Assembly (NCBI RefSeq): GCF_025698545.1
Contig: NC_068567.1
Location: forward strand, 57,293,371 to 57,357,370
Direction of reading: 5' to 3'
Source: Gossypium raimondii
Taxonomy: Eukaryota; Streptophyta; Magnoliopsida; Malvales; Malvaceae
Length of the DNA stretch: 64,000 bases
Each line of letters begins with the position of its first letter. Position 1 is the stretch's first letter. The position numbers and the translations under genes were made by a program. Below the pieces are notes generated by a model, which was not told where the DNA came from, did no database searches, and saw only the letters and a list, made by a program, of their open reading frames with translations. Shown in pieces: positions 38,402-48,869 of this stretch.

Positions 38402-39299
38402 ACATTTGCGACCTCTGTATAAATGCAACTCATACCCACCAATTGCACCTTTTTTTCGACCTCCAACACTCCATAATATATAATTTCGGTTTAGACACAG
38501 CGACTTTGCAGTCAACTGACACATTCATGATATACCGCTTAATGGCAAATACACAGTCTTTATTGGTTCCAAATTTTTAGCCCACAAACAACTCCTCTTG
38601 TTCGGGATCTGCGTCCAATTAATGAGCATATAGTATATCGGGGTATTTATGGAACTCAGATGCATGCGCCACATTAGGATCTACGTTTGACATGTGGGCC
38701 CCAAGATAATTACGTATGATAATGCCTCAACTCGGGTTCCCGACTGAAGATGCGTAAACATTTCCATCACCATTCGTGCCTTCATCATGATTGGGATCAC
38801 TATAATCTTCAACCTTATGATCAGAACAACCATTATTATACCTATCTTCACCATTCGCATCACTCTTAATCAACATCGAATGTATTTGTAAACGGGGACC
38901 CGAGTTAAGGTTTTTAGACACAGGTGAAATATTAAGATCGATGTCAAACCCACGTACAGACGATCGCCTATCGGCAGACACTCTTAGAACCTCTGTACAC
39001 GGACCTTGAACTCCATATTGTTCACTTAATGAAGTGAAATATTCAATTAGCTCCACATCGGCTAACTCAGTAAACAACTGAATCGGTTCATTGCTGACAC
39101 TCCCAATCTGACAATAAAGTGTGACCATTATCTCCACATCTTCATCATCTACAAGTTTCGTCTCGATAAATTTGATAGGAATTGACGAAACTGGGAATTT
39201 GTAGAATAGTTTCAACATCCCCCTCCCACAACGTCTAACAATTTTTGCACTAATCCTTTTTTTCATATTATCAACAAACACATTTCTATTAAATCTCAT
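38402..39299 (-). pseudogene. MULE transposase, N-terminal part
   Basis: The open part 39299-38727 encodes the acidic N-terminal region common to plant MuDR-type transposases (motifs YGVQGPCTEVL and RRSSVRGFDIDLN). It is followed in other frames by FAIKRYIMNVSVDCKV and AVSKPKLYIMECWRSKK, which are typical of the MuDR DNA-binding region. Stop codons and frame changes are present, so no functional protein is made. The reading continues past the solo LTR into 35498-35698. Confidence 0.8.
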
Positions 39300-39732
39300 T
39301 GCTATTTGTTGGTGAGATTAAAAAATACAACCAACTGTTGTTCTTTAAATTACTCCATCGAAATAAACACATACAAAGAATTGATGATCCATCTTCAATA
39401 CTAAATTTGTAAAAATAATTAAATTTCTCAATAAATATTTGAAAATGTAAAAATATAATAAAATAAAATTAATATTGTACTAACCTTACGAATTCTTATT
39501 TGTTTTCTCCTCTTCTACAAAACAAATTTTTTTTCCTTTCTTCTTATCAATTAACTGCTAAACCGTTCTAGAAAACATAAGATTTCGACGTTTAAATAGG
39601 GGTCCGATGCCGCCTGACAACATTCCTCCAAATGGTGTCGCCTGACAATGTCCCTCCACTTGGGTGCCGCCTGACAAATCTCTTCCATCCCCCTCCAACC
39701 TGATTCATACCCCTATCTGAGCAAGTATGAGT

Positions 39733-39963
39733 GTTAATATCGATGCCACCGTATAGGGTGACACCAAAAAAAAAAATTAAACCCCATTATGGCTTAATGA
39801 TGGCCTGATGATGGTGGGAAAAAATTGGTGGTGCCACTATGTTATAAGACACCACCCATGGTTACTATTCAAAACAGACCATTTTGATAATTAATTTGAT
39901 TGGGATACTATTTCAATTATTAATTTAAGATTTTGTATTATTAGGGTAAAAAATCCCTATTAG
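39733..39963 (-). repeat. MULE right terminal inverted repeat
   Basis: This is the counterpart of the left repeat. Just inside it, at about 39607-39690, the phrase 'gccgcctgacaa' recurs three times; a related 'gtgcctgacaaggcggc' sits inside the left repeat at about 29460. Confidence 0.85.
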
Positions 39964-39979
39964 TTTATCGATATTCTAG

Positions 39980-40652
39980 TGTCACGGACTTAGAATTTTT
40001 CCACGCGATCTGTGCGGCCTTAGGCAGTTTCTTTACTTAAAAACGCCTAAGTCAGCCTAACTCACAATGATAACGGATTCAACAGCAAAAAGACCTAAGT
40101 TATCTTAATCTCGAAATGATAAAGGATTCAACAGAATTCCCTCAAGGCACCTACGAAGAACAGCAGAAGAACGAAGTAAGAAAGAACTTTAAAAGATGAA
40201 CAAAAGCAAGAATGCTTGGGAGAAAAGTTTGAGTAAATGCTCTCTACATCTCTTATTCACAAAGAATAATGAAACAATGAATGGAGTGAGTACAAGTGAG
40301 GGGGAGGCTCTCTATTTATAGTTGAGCTCCCCCAAAACCGACGGTCAAGATACATTTACATCGACGGATGAGATTTAACCATATCCCTTAATTTTAGGGA
40401 TTTACAAGCTAAGCCTTATCAAATCTAATCTAATCTTTACAAGATATGATTCCCTTTATCTTCTAAGATTAGTTACCATATTAGCCCATTTCTTGCTTAT
40501 CGGGCCAGCCAGGCTTCAGTCTGACAGGCTTCTCCAATAGCTCTTTGAATCGGGCCAGTTCTCGTAGGCCAAATGATCCCCATCTGAGCAATAGACCTCC
40601 ATTGAATGTATTTGGTGCGATGGTCACGGGCTTTAAACTGCGGCCCGTGACA
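39980..40652 (-). mobile_element. Solo LTR, 673 bp
   Basis: The ends are perfect 8-bp inverted repeats, TGTCACGG and CCGTGACA. CTAG flanks both sides (39976-39979 and 40653-40656). On the minus strand it has a promoter-like order: a CTATAAATAGAG core (40310-40321) followed by a leader rich in CTTCT. No coding region is present. This is an LTR family different from the gypsy LTRs nearby. Confidence 0.85.
40311..40321 (-). promoter_or_regulatory. TATA box of the solo LTR
   Basis: CTATAAATAGA on the minus strand sits in the middle of the solo LTR, about 330 bp before its downstream end. Confidence 0.6.
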
Positions 40653-40656
40653 CTAG

Positions 40657-42553
40657 GTCATGATAATCATTAGAGGGCTTAGCTTGTGGTTTAATTCTTA
40701 TTTTCTAACGTCTCCTTGTCAACCAACCAAATATATTTAATAAGCATTCATGTAGATGTGGCAAAATTTTTTCCATTTTGAATCTATTTGTTTTAAGTGG
40801 GGAAATTTTTTTCGTTAAACAATGAAGGTAGAATAGGGTGAGGCGTTTCTTTTCTTTTTTTTTTCAAGTGGCTAAAGAGTTATTTTACTATTTACTTACC
40901 CCGCCTCAATGTTTTAAATTTATTTTATTGCAAGTATGTAAAAAATTATTTTTTTAGGAGTGAAAATTGAATAACAATTTTTTGAGATGTCAAATATAAA
41001 TTTTACCATGTATTAATATATGATTTCGTCATTTTTGAAGACACCAAATAAAATATCTTTCATTTCAAAGGGCAACATAATTTCTCATCATATTAATTTA
41101 TGATTTGATCATTCATAAAGGGCTAGAATTATAATTTTCCAATTTTTGGGGGCCCAAAGCCCCTGCTTGCCCCATTTGTATCCACTGTTGCCCCATGGTG
41201 CGTTCTTTACAAAAAAAATGACTTAAGGAAAATATTTTTTATATTTTTTTTTTGTTTTGTTTCATAAATAACAGTTTAGCTGAAATCTTTTTACAAGTCA
41301 ATTGAAAATAATTTTTTTTTGTAAATTAACTTACCTTTTTGAAAAACGTAAATCATTTTCCATAAAAGAGAGCTCCATCATTTTATTTTTATATAAAAAT
41401 TAATCAATCAAACCTAATATTATTTTTTAATAATAGTTTTATTTTAACTTTTAAAAATATTAAAATATTTATATCAAATATCATAACGTTCAATATTATT
41501 AGACATACATATTTAATTATTTATCTAATAACATAATAAAATTTTAATATAATTAATATAATTATTTTAAATAAATTATGTAATATTAAAAAATTTTAAC
41601 CATAAATTTTGAAAATAATAATATTAATATTTTAAAACTAAATATATATTCCAATTTCTAAATATTTAATAATATAAAATATGATTATTTTAATTATTTC
41701 AATATAAGTATTTATTTAAACCATTCTGCATTTATCTCTTCAAACATTAATATGTCACTATCACTCATATATGTAATTTAAATTAAATTTTAATTAGATA
41801 ATTTCTATTATTAAGTTTATATATTTATCACTATAAAATATTAACATATTATAAAATAAAATATTAATATAATATTTTAAAATAAATATACATTGTGTTT
41901 GTTTCACTAAGAACAACTTTTAAAAACTGATTCAAGAATAATCCAAATACCAAAAAAAAAAAAAGACTTCTTCTGTAAATTGTTTTCAGTTAAACAAAAT
42001 TGAGGGTTAATATTTTCAAATAAATCATTCATTTTATAATTATAACAATATTAAACATTTCAAATAATTATTTAACCAGTTTTGATCTTCATCTAATTTC
42101 TTCGATTATCATTTGAACCAATTAAATCACCGAGGCACCTCTTCTATCCTACAATCATTTCCATACCATATTGCAAAATCCAACAATCCTCACTTCACAT
42201 GGGAACAATTGAAGTTCCTCTCCTCAGCATATCTTTAACTTTTTATAGCACTATCAAATTTTTACACAGATTTTGAATTAACTTAGAATGTCGGTCACTA
42301 GTCATCTAAAATAGCTTTAGCATTCTACTGTTTTCTCTTTTAATAGATAGCAATTTCATACAGGTCAAGAAAAACACTGTCAAACCAAGCTTTATGCTGA
42401 AACAAGTTCAAACAACAAGCAGTCGTCCGATATCAATGATGAATGTTATTTTTCATAAGCTCGAAATGTATTTGTGAGGCAATAGGTTTGCAGTAAAAAC
42501 TGAGATACATGAATAGAACAAAAATACCTCCATGACCACATTTCATCCATCAT
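40657..42553. other. AT-rich intergenic DNA
   Basis: No gene is visible. The stretch at about 41380-41910 is almost only A and T. This is the border between the transposon block on the left and the gene cluster on the right. The last 100 bases belong to the 3' untranslated region of the FTCD-like gene. Confidence 0.5.
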
Positions 42554-44062
42554 TTAATGAGAACTCAACTTCATGTATCTTTCAATAATCTCGTCCGGTA
42601 TAAGATCGGTGAAATATCCCTTCCCAACACGCAAACCCTCTTCCTTTGCAAGCCTCTCAACTTCAACCTGAATTCTGTCTCCTCCCACTTCATTTGGTTT
42701 CAACAAATTACAAGCCACCTCAGTGATGCCATCACCATGTGCAAGCCCCATCGCTTGCACTGAAGGAAGTCCACCTCCTCTCTCACTTACATGTTTTGCA
42801 ATCCTACGAACAGCCGCAATATCAGTCGAGAATACAGGGACATTGTAGTTAGCAACCCAATGGGTGGTTCCAATTAAAATAACACCTTTTGTTGGAGACA
42901 CTTGAGTTGGACCTGCATCAGGCTTCAGGGGTAAGGACTCTGATTTAGACCCTCCGGACCATAGAATACTGCCTGAATTAGGCTTGAAATAACCAAGTTC
43001 TCTTCTGACAGAATCAAGCAACCTTCCCCTCTCTTCAGCAGCCCCATATAGAAACGTAGGTACTGCAGTTACCATTCAAGGTCATCAGCAATAGAAAAGG
43101 TAACTCTTTTAGGAGCAAAAAAGTGACTAATACTCAAAGACAAACAAGTGCCAAAAAAACCCATGTAATTTGAAAAGATAATGCACACATAGGAAGTCTC
43201 GGTAAAATGAAATTCTTCTTAAACACAACTTTGATTCTTACATACAACCTTTCAACTACCAATCAAGATGGGTGACAAAGATGCTACATTGATACTAATC
43301 AGTGAACAAAGTCTAGAACAATTTTATACAAATGAGTCATATAGCATATTTATAGCCCCAAGCTTCTGGCATATTCCAGAGAGGAGATTATGAGTAGGTG
43401 TTCATTGCAGCCACTTAGAAAACCCAAATAACTACAATGAAAGAGCACGAAAATACCAACTTTATATGTCTATAGTGCCTGACTATAACAGATTAGTTGA
43501 TTAAGAAAAAAAAAGAAGCAAAATCTTCCAGGCTACAGGGTATTAAAAGAATTCACTACTCGATAAACATAGCTGACCAACTAGTTTTTTGGTTGAACTT
43601 CCAGAGTTGCACTCACTAATCTAACTAAAACTGGCAATATCTACATAACATTTGGTTCAAGAGGAAGAGACCTTTAAGTTTGGAGCCTATATCTGCTGCC
43701 AAAGACTTTGCAACCACAGCTGTTTGGTCCAAGGAAGCATGTGCCAAGGGGTGAAAACATATATGATCGACAACTCCAAGTCGAGGATGAGTTCCAGAAT
43801 GCAACTCAAAGTCTATGGTCTCCAAAGCAACCTTAACAATGGCAAAGACTGCATCTTTCAAAGGACATGAATCTTGAGATGGTTTTGGAGTCAATCTGGA
43901 GACAACTGTATATCCAACTCTATTGTAAGTATCATCTATAAACTTATTCACAATAGCAGCCTCAGGGAATAGCTTGGCAGCTCTTTCTATCGATTCCAAA
44001 GCTGCTCTATTTCGGCTTTCAGAAATGTACACCTTGCCACAAGCCAGCATCTTGCTCAACAT
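42554..44062 (-). CDS. Formiminotransferase-cyclodeaminase-like protein
   Basis: There are two coding exons, 44062-43672 and 43062-42554. The donor is AAAG/GTCTCT and the acceptor CTGCAG/TACCT, and together they give 299 residues without a stop. The protein matches the formiminotransferase part of FTCD. An N-subdomain begins MLACGKVYISESRN, with a conserved THPRLGVVDH segment at residues 91-100 holding the His likely to correspond to the catalytic one. A C-subdomain follows (residues 131-299; YGAAEERGR, GPTQVS, YNVPVFSTDI). There is no cyclodeaminase half. In animals the enzyme moves a formimino group from formiminoglutamate to tetrahydrofolate; plants lack the standard histidine degradation route, so the plant substrate is uncertain. 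An upstream acceptor (44101) keeps the frame open to 44100, allowing fusion with the preceding LTO1 gene. A broken copy lies at 28048-28542. Confidence 0.88.
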
Positions 44063-44397
44063 CTTTTCTTCTCCTCCTCCTCTTTCTACTTGCTTAAGAT
44101 CTGCCCAAAAATTAAGGGAGTAAATAGAGATAATGAAATGAGATAAAAGGCAATTGTTCAGCCACGGTTTAAGTGAGGAGTGGGGACCAGCCGTCGAGCA
44201 ATCAACTACTATAAAATTGCCTAAAATTTACAAACAAATTCAAAAAAAAATGCAAACTCAATTGGGAAACAGATCAAGCTTGAAACTTTAATACTACACC
44301 AAAATATAACACTACCAAATTTTTAAAAAAATACAAAGAGCATCGCATCTGATACCCAGCGTAAGCAGTAAAAATACCTAAAATAAAGTAGCTGAAA

Positions 44398-44811
44398 TCA
44401 AAATTCGATGTCTTTAGGTTTTGGGTATCCAAGATATTCCAATTTAACACCCAAAGCTGCACGGATAACCCTAAACTTAAGCCTCAAAGCTTCCATAATT
44501 TCTTGGACGCTTTCGTCTTCGGGATCCATAACAGGGTACTTCTGGATTAGTTCCTGCATTTGCTTAATCCCCTTTTGAACCCGAGTGGAGAACCGGGTTG
44601 GATCGATTTGAATGGCAGAGTTCCACACATCGACACAGCCCTTGTAGAAACCGAGCTCTTCTCCTGTTTCGAAGCCAGTTTTAAGACCCACTTCCTTTCC
44701 CTCTTCCTTGCCGGTCGTTACGCCGTGGTTGTAGCCTTCTTTGTAACCTTCTTGGTAATGGGTTTCTTCTAGATTTAGCGATGAATCGAAAATATCTTCA
44801 GCAGAGTCCAT
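44398..44811 (-). CDS. LTO1: LTO1/Yae1-domain protein (iron-sulfur adaptor)
   Basis: This single exon encodes 137 residues. Residues 18-60 carry the hallmark series of Gly every fourth residue (GYKEGYNHG, GKEEGKEVGLKTGFETG), the deca-GX3 motif of Yae1/LTO1 proteins. The remainder is helical and charged. In yeast and human, LTO1 pairs with YAE1 and brings the cytosolic iron-sulfur assembly machinery to the ribosome-recycling ATPase ABCE1. The C-terminus is IEF, which fits the short hydrophobic-acidic-aromatic tail used for docking on the CIA targeting complex. The stop codon is 336 bases upstream of the FTCD-like start on the same strand. A possible internal donor at 44451/44450 (TTTGG/GTGTTA) would replace the last 17 residues. 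Confidence 0.88.
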   Translation of the reverse strand: MDSAEDIFDSSLNLEETHYQEGYKEGYNHGVTTGKEEGKEVGLKTGFETGEELGFYKGCVDVWNSAIQIDPTRFSTRVQKGIKQMQELIQKYPVMDPEDESVQEIMEALRLKFRVIRAALGVKLEYLGYPKPKDIEF

Positions 44812-45873
44812 TGAAGAAGAATCGAAAATTTCTTCTTTGTAACCTTCCGTTTAGGGCTTTTATTTTAGTTTAGTTTTGCTTATTCATAAGGGGGTGGTTC
44901 AAAGGAAGTACAAAGGGCTGGAAGCGGTTGCTTTAGCCCAATGGGCGGCAAATACTTATTTGGACTGAGCCGTTGAGGTGTATTAACAAATTTGAGTTCT
45001 ATTTTTATCCATAATTTCTTAATTTTTAAATTAAAGGAAAAACAAGCTTAAAACATGATTAAACTCACCTGCTGTAATAACATTTGTAGCTAAGATCTAT
45101 AGTATTTTTTACAATTTTTAGAAGATTGATTTTATCAATCAAAATGAAATGTTGGTGCTGATAAAACCGTAGTCTAATGGGGAAAAAACAAATTTGTGTG
45201 GATTTAAGTTAATTTACATTAAATTTAGGGTTAACTTATCTTTCTTTCACATTTAGTTTTGATGGTTATAATATAATTGCTTATACTAAAAATATGATCT
45301 AGACAAAGTGCTTGCCTAGAGTTTTGGCATTTAAATTTTCACTTGATTTGTTTTAGTACAATCAAAGTTTAGACATATTAACATTAAGACTCAAATTTTA
45401 GATTTTAAAGTGTCAAAACACAACTTAAATCAGTGAATATTTTAATTTCAAAATAATATATTGATAAATAATTCCATTAGAGAAGGGGTATACTGGCAAT
45501 GCACAAGTTTCTACTATTTTTGCGATTTGTTTAAAACTACATTATGTGGCATGATGTGGTAAGAAAGTGACCCATACCCTAGCCAAAACCTGGCACATTG
45601 GAAGCAGTTTCAAGTTTCAACAGCAATTGGTAAAATAGAAATATATAATTATAGTGGCACATTGAAACTTGAAAAGAATGCTTTCCTCTCCAGAATCAGC
45701 GCCTTGAAACGGGTCTCTTTCTTCTACACCCACCACCGCTCCAGTGAATACACTAGTACTCCTACTTGCATTTCTTTTTCTTTTTTCTTCTTTTACTCAA
45801 CCCATCAGCTCTTGTTTCACAAAGAGAGATCCATTCTTTCATTTACTGTTTCTTTTTCCTTGGCCGAATAGCA
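44812..45873. other. Divergent intergenic region and leaders
   Basis: This is the shared upstream region between LTO1 (minus) and the coiled-coil gene (plus). The plus-strand leader from about 45660 is rich in CTTTC/TTCTTT, common for plant 5' untranslated regions. No convincing TATA box could be assigned to either gene. Short frames at 45662-46215 are in non-ATG or overlapping frames and are not counted as genes. Confidence 0.45.
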
Positions 45874-48349
45874 ATGGGAGGTGGACTACTATCTCACAAA
45901 GGAAATGGCAGTGGGAGTGGGCACAAGGGAAGGCCCTATGTGTTGATGTTACTTTTGGCATTTGGGGCTGCACTGCTTGGTGTTATGGTGCTGCACAAGT
46001 TCAGGGAGAGACGCATCTTCAACCTTCTTATCGAAGATAAGAACCGTCAGCTCCTTTCCCTTCAGCTACTGTTGCAGGTTCCTTCTCTTTTCTCTCTCCT
46101 TCATGCATGCGCTGTTGCTTTTTACGTGTCACTCTCTCTCACTGACAAATCACAAACACCATGCATCCCATTCCATTCCATCCTGTTTTCCGTTCTTTTT
46201 GTTTACTTTTTTTAACTTTTTTGTTTATAATTATTTTGACGATCCAAGCGGAAAAAAATGGTATACTCTGGGTAGTTCATGGAGGAAATCTCTTGATTTA
46301 CAATGCTTTAGTGATCAAACACAATATCTTGTGCATTGTGAAATCATAAGGCCAAGTTGTGGAAAATGAGTAGGTACATGCCTTGCTGAATTTCAATAAT
46401 TATAATTCTTGGGAGTTGAGGCGCTTGAGACTGGGAATGAGGAATCGCATGGCCGATGTTGCGTGTTTGTAGAGCAAAACTCCTCTTTCTAGATGATGGT
46501 TTGACATTTTTCTCACATTTCAGTGAGATGCAAGTCTAGCCATGTGATTACTATTAGTGACATTTTTGCTCAGCTTGCGTTGTTTTGGTGTCATCTCTTA
46601 ATTTAGTGTTTCTAATCGAAGAAACAAACTTACAGCAAAGTTTGCTACAGTGCTACAGTCTGGAGTCTAGGAAAGAGAACAAATGCAGATCATGTAATCT
46701 TTCGGAGTGAAAAGATCATAGATCTTACTTTCATGTATAATTTTCTCACCTTCATTTGGTTGACAAATGTAAAACTTAGAGGTGCTATATAAAATTATGT
46801 TCACCTTCATGTATCCGCTTCCAAATCTGGGTTACATAGGACTTAAACATTGCAAAGGTTCAAACGTTGACATTGTTGTTTTCTTTAATTTCAATCACAG
46901 AAGGAAAGAGAATACACCAAAGACATGAGAAGGAAAGCTGAAGAGACAAAAGCAAAGATATACTACCTTAGAAACCAAAAAATGGAGCTTGATCGTAGGC
47001 TGTTGGACATGCTATCTACACTTGATTCCCTTAAAGATGAGCAGAAGGCCATGGAGTCTGCTCTGGAAGAGAAAAAGAGAGAAATCAAACTGCTACGCGA
47101 TAAAGACTTGAATACAGGAAATGAGAACCCTCAGATGATAGCTCTAACAGCAACTTTGAAGCAAAAGGAAGCTGAAATTGAGGAATTGAAGCACCGTCTT
47201 ACAGGCCAAGTAAGGGTTTGGTCAGTAAGTACTGATGACCCATCGAATCCTAAAGTAAATATGACAAAGGGGAAGACAGAGTTCAGCCGTCAGGAGAGTA
47301 GTCGAGTACATGAATCTTCATACAAGGGCGGGCACGGTTCATCGAAAGGTCAGGATGGAACTGAGACTAAATTCAGTTTTTCGCAAGAGGAAGACAAAGG
47401 AGAAGGGTTTGAAGATGGAAATGAGAAAAGAGGTGGACAGCAGCAGAAACTTGAAAGTACGGGAGAAAATGCCAAAAATCAGGGAGCCATAAGAGAAATG
47501 AAAATTGGGGATGCTGATGATACAGGCAATTATGGAGTAGATGGGAAGAAGAATCATGCGAATGCCATTGATACGATTAATGATGTGGATAATGAACAAG
47601 AGAAGAGAAGTAGCTTCGGTGGGCAGCTTGGAAAACGTAGAGATCCTCACCTGGAAAGTGAACGAATTCGTGAAGGTGGCAAGAAGCTGGACATAGATGA
47701 GAATTCTAGGATTTCAAGTTTACCAGGGAGGGTCGGCCACTTAAGCAGATCAAAAGGGAAAAGATGGAGAAGTCTTGCTAGGAATAGGCTCCTAAAGAGG
47801 AATGTAAATTCCGGAATTGATGCACTGGAAAACATGACAGGTAGAAGGTTGTCCAAAGAAAACAAAGCCCTTGTAAGAAGCAAGGAAGATGGAGCAGGTT
47901 CTGAGGAGCCACAAAAAGATGAAAGAGACAAAACAGAAAAAACTGGCCTGAGGAAGGAAATGGGTGCTAGAAATAATTTGTTCGAGCATCGCAACTCTGA
48001 AGATACTGAAGATATGAACGACAGAAAAGTAAGTGCCAAGACAAGCCATCAAGTGGAGGGAGAAAATGCAATGCAAAGAAACCAAGACGACTCTTTGGCA
48101 ATGGCAATGCAAGACACAGGTGTGATTGGAGAAGCCAGAAATTATACACAAGGCACCAACCATGTCAAAGTTGAAGAAGCTGCCAAGATCAAACAGATTG
48201 AAGGACATGAAACGGAAGAAGATACAGAGGTTGCCTATGAACAAGAGCCAAAAAGAGAAGCAGAAAAGGGTGACCTTTCCAGCAACTTTATGTCTGAATC
48301 TGATGGTAAAGAAGGGAATAAGGATGACACAAGCGATCCCAATTTTTAA
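45874..48349 (+). CDS. Membrane-anchored coiled-coil protein, function unknown
   Basis: There are two exons: 45874-46077 (GCAG/GTTCCT donor) and 46901-48349 (ATCACAG acceptor), in phase 0, giving 550 residues. An N-terminal stretch rich in Gly and Lys is followed by one membrane segment at about residues 22-40 (YVLMLLLAFGAALLGVMVL), then a basic turn (HKFRERR) and a long coiled coil to about residue 160. The rest is very hydrophilic, rich in Glu, Lys, Asp and Asn, with no known fold and likely disordered. A basic patch (RSKGKRWRSLARNRLLKRN) lies mid-way in exon 2. The lack of a cleavable signal peptide suggests a signal-anchor protein. I recognise no named family. The start was chosen because it is the first ATG in frame with the conserved-looking exon junction. 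Confidence 0.8.
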
Positions 48350-48869
48350 TTTTCGTATGCTTTTGGAGTGTTTTGTTAAAGTTGTAATTGTCATAACTCT
48401 TAAACAGTACAAATATGTTTAGAATTAATGGAAATATCACTACAGAGTTAATGCCTGTGATTTCCTCGAGTGACCTGGAGAAAGTTGTTATCGACAGTGC
48501 AAAGAATATAGAAGTTAAAACTTAGCAGACAGTAACACTAGAGGATTTAAGGAACTTACTTCAAATCTCATTAAATCAGGACAACATGCAAAAAAGCATT
48601 GTTCATTTCTTTTCAAATTCATCAACAGATTTTGAGTCTTCAAAACTGTTACTTCCCATTATCAACAGGGCTAGCCAACAAATCAGGCAGTGTGTTCACT
48701 GAAACTAACCTCCAATTTTGCTCATTCACCATTCTCTTAGTAAAAAAGAAATGATGAACAGGAAAACAGATTTCCTCGCCAATAAAAGAAAAAAACAATA
48801 TCCTAAGGGCATAGAAGTTCTAGCCACAAATTATTACTGGGAATATTGTAAAAATTAAAAGCTCCAACC
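48350..48869. other. Convergent 3' regions
   Basis: This lies between two genes that end towards each other. It holds the 3' untranslated regions of the coiled-coil gene (to about 48440) and of the mitochondrial protein gene. No further coding sequence is seen. Confidence 0.5.

Larger units (their letters stand above)
29345..39963 (-). mobile_element. Mutator-like element (MULE) with nested gypsy insertions
   Basis: Long terminal inverted repeats of about 230 bp bound the element. The left end (29345 to about 29590) and the reverse complement of the right end (about 39733 to 39963) share blocks such as CAATCAAATTAATTA, TGTTTTGAATAGTAAC, GGTGGTGCCAC and ACCACCAATTTTTTCCC. Between them, on the minus strand, are remnants of a MuDR-type transposase gene. 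Two gypsy insertions (30120-35497 and 35699-38396) lie within it. Removing both joins the transposase reading in frame. Flanks TTTAAAGAGAT and TTTATCGATAT match at 8 of 11 positions, a weak candidate for the target duplication. Confidence 0.88.

Noticed and set aside
45662..46369. Overlapping frames around exon 1 of the coiled-coil gene
   Set aside because: They begin at non-ATG codons or run into the intron; only the frame starting at 45874 joins exon 2 in phase.
47339..48412. Long antisense frames opposite exon 2 of the coiled-coil gene
   Set aside because: They are mirror effects of the Glu/Lys-rich sense frame and show no domain.
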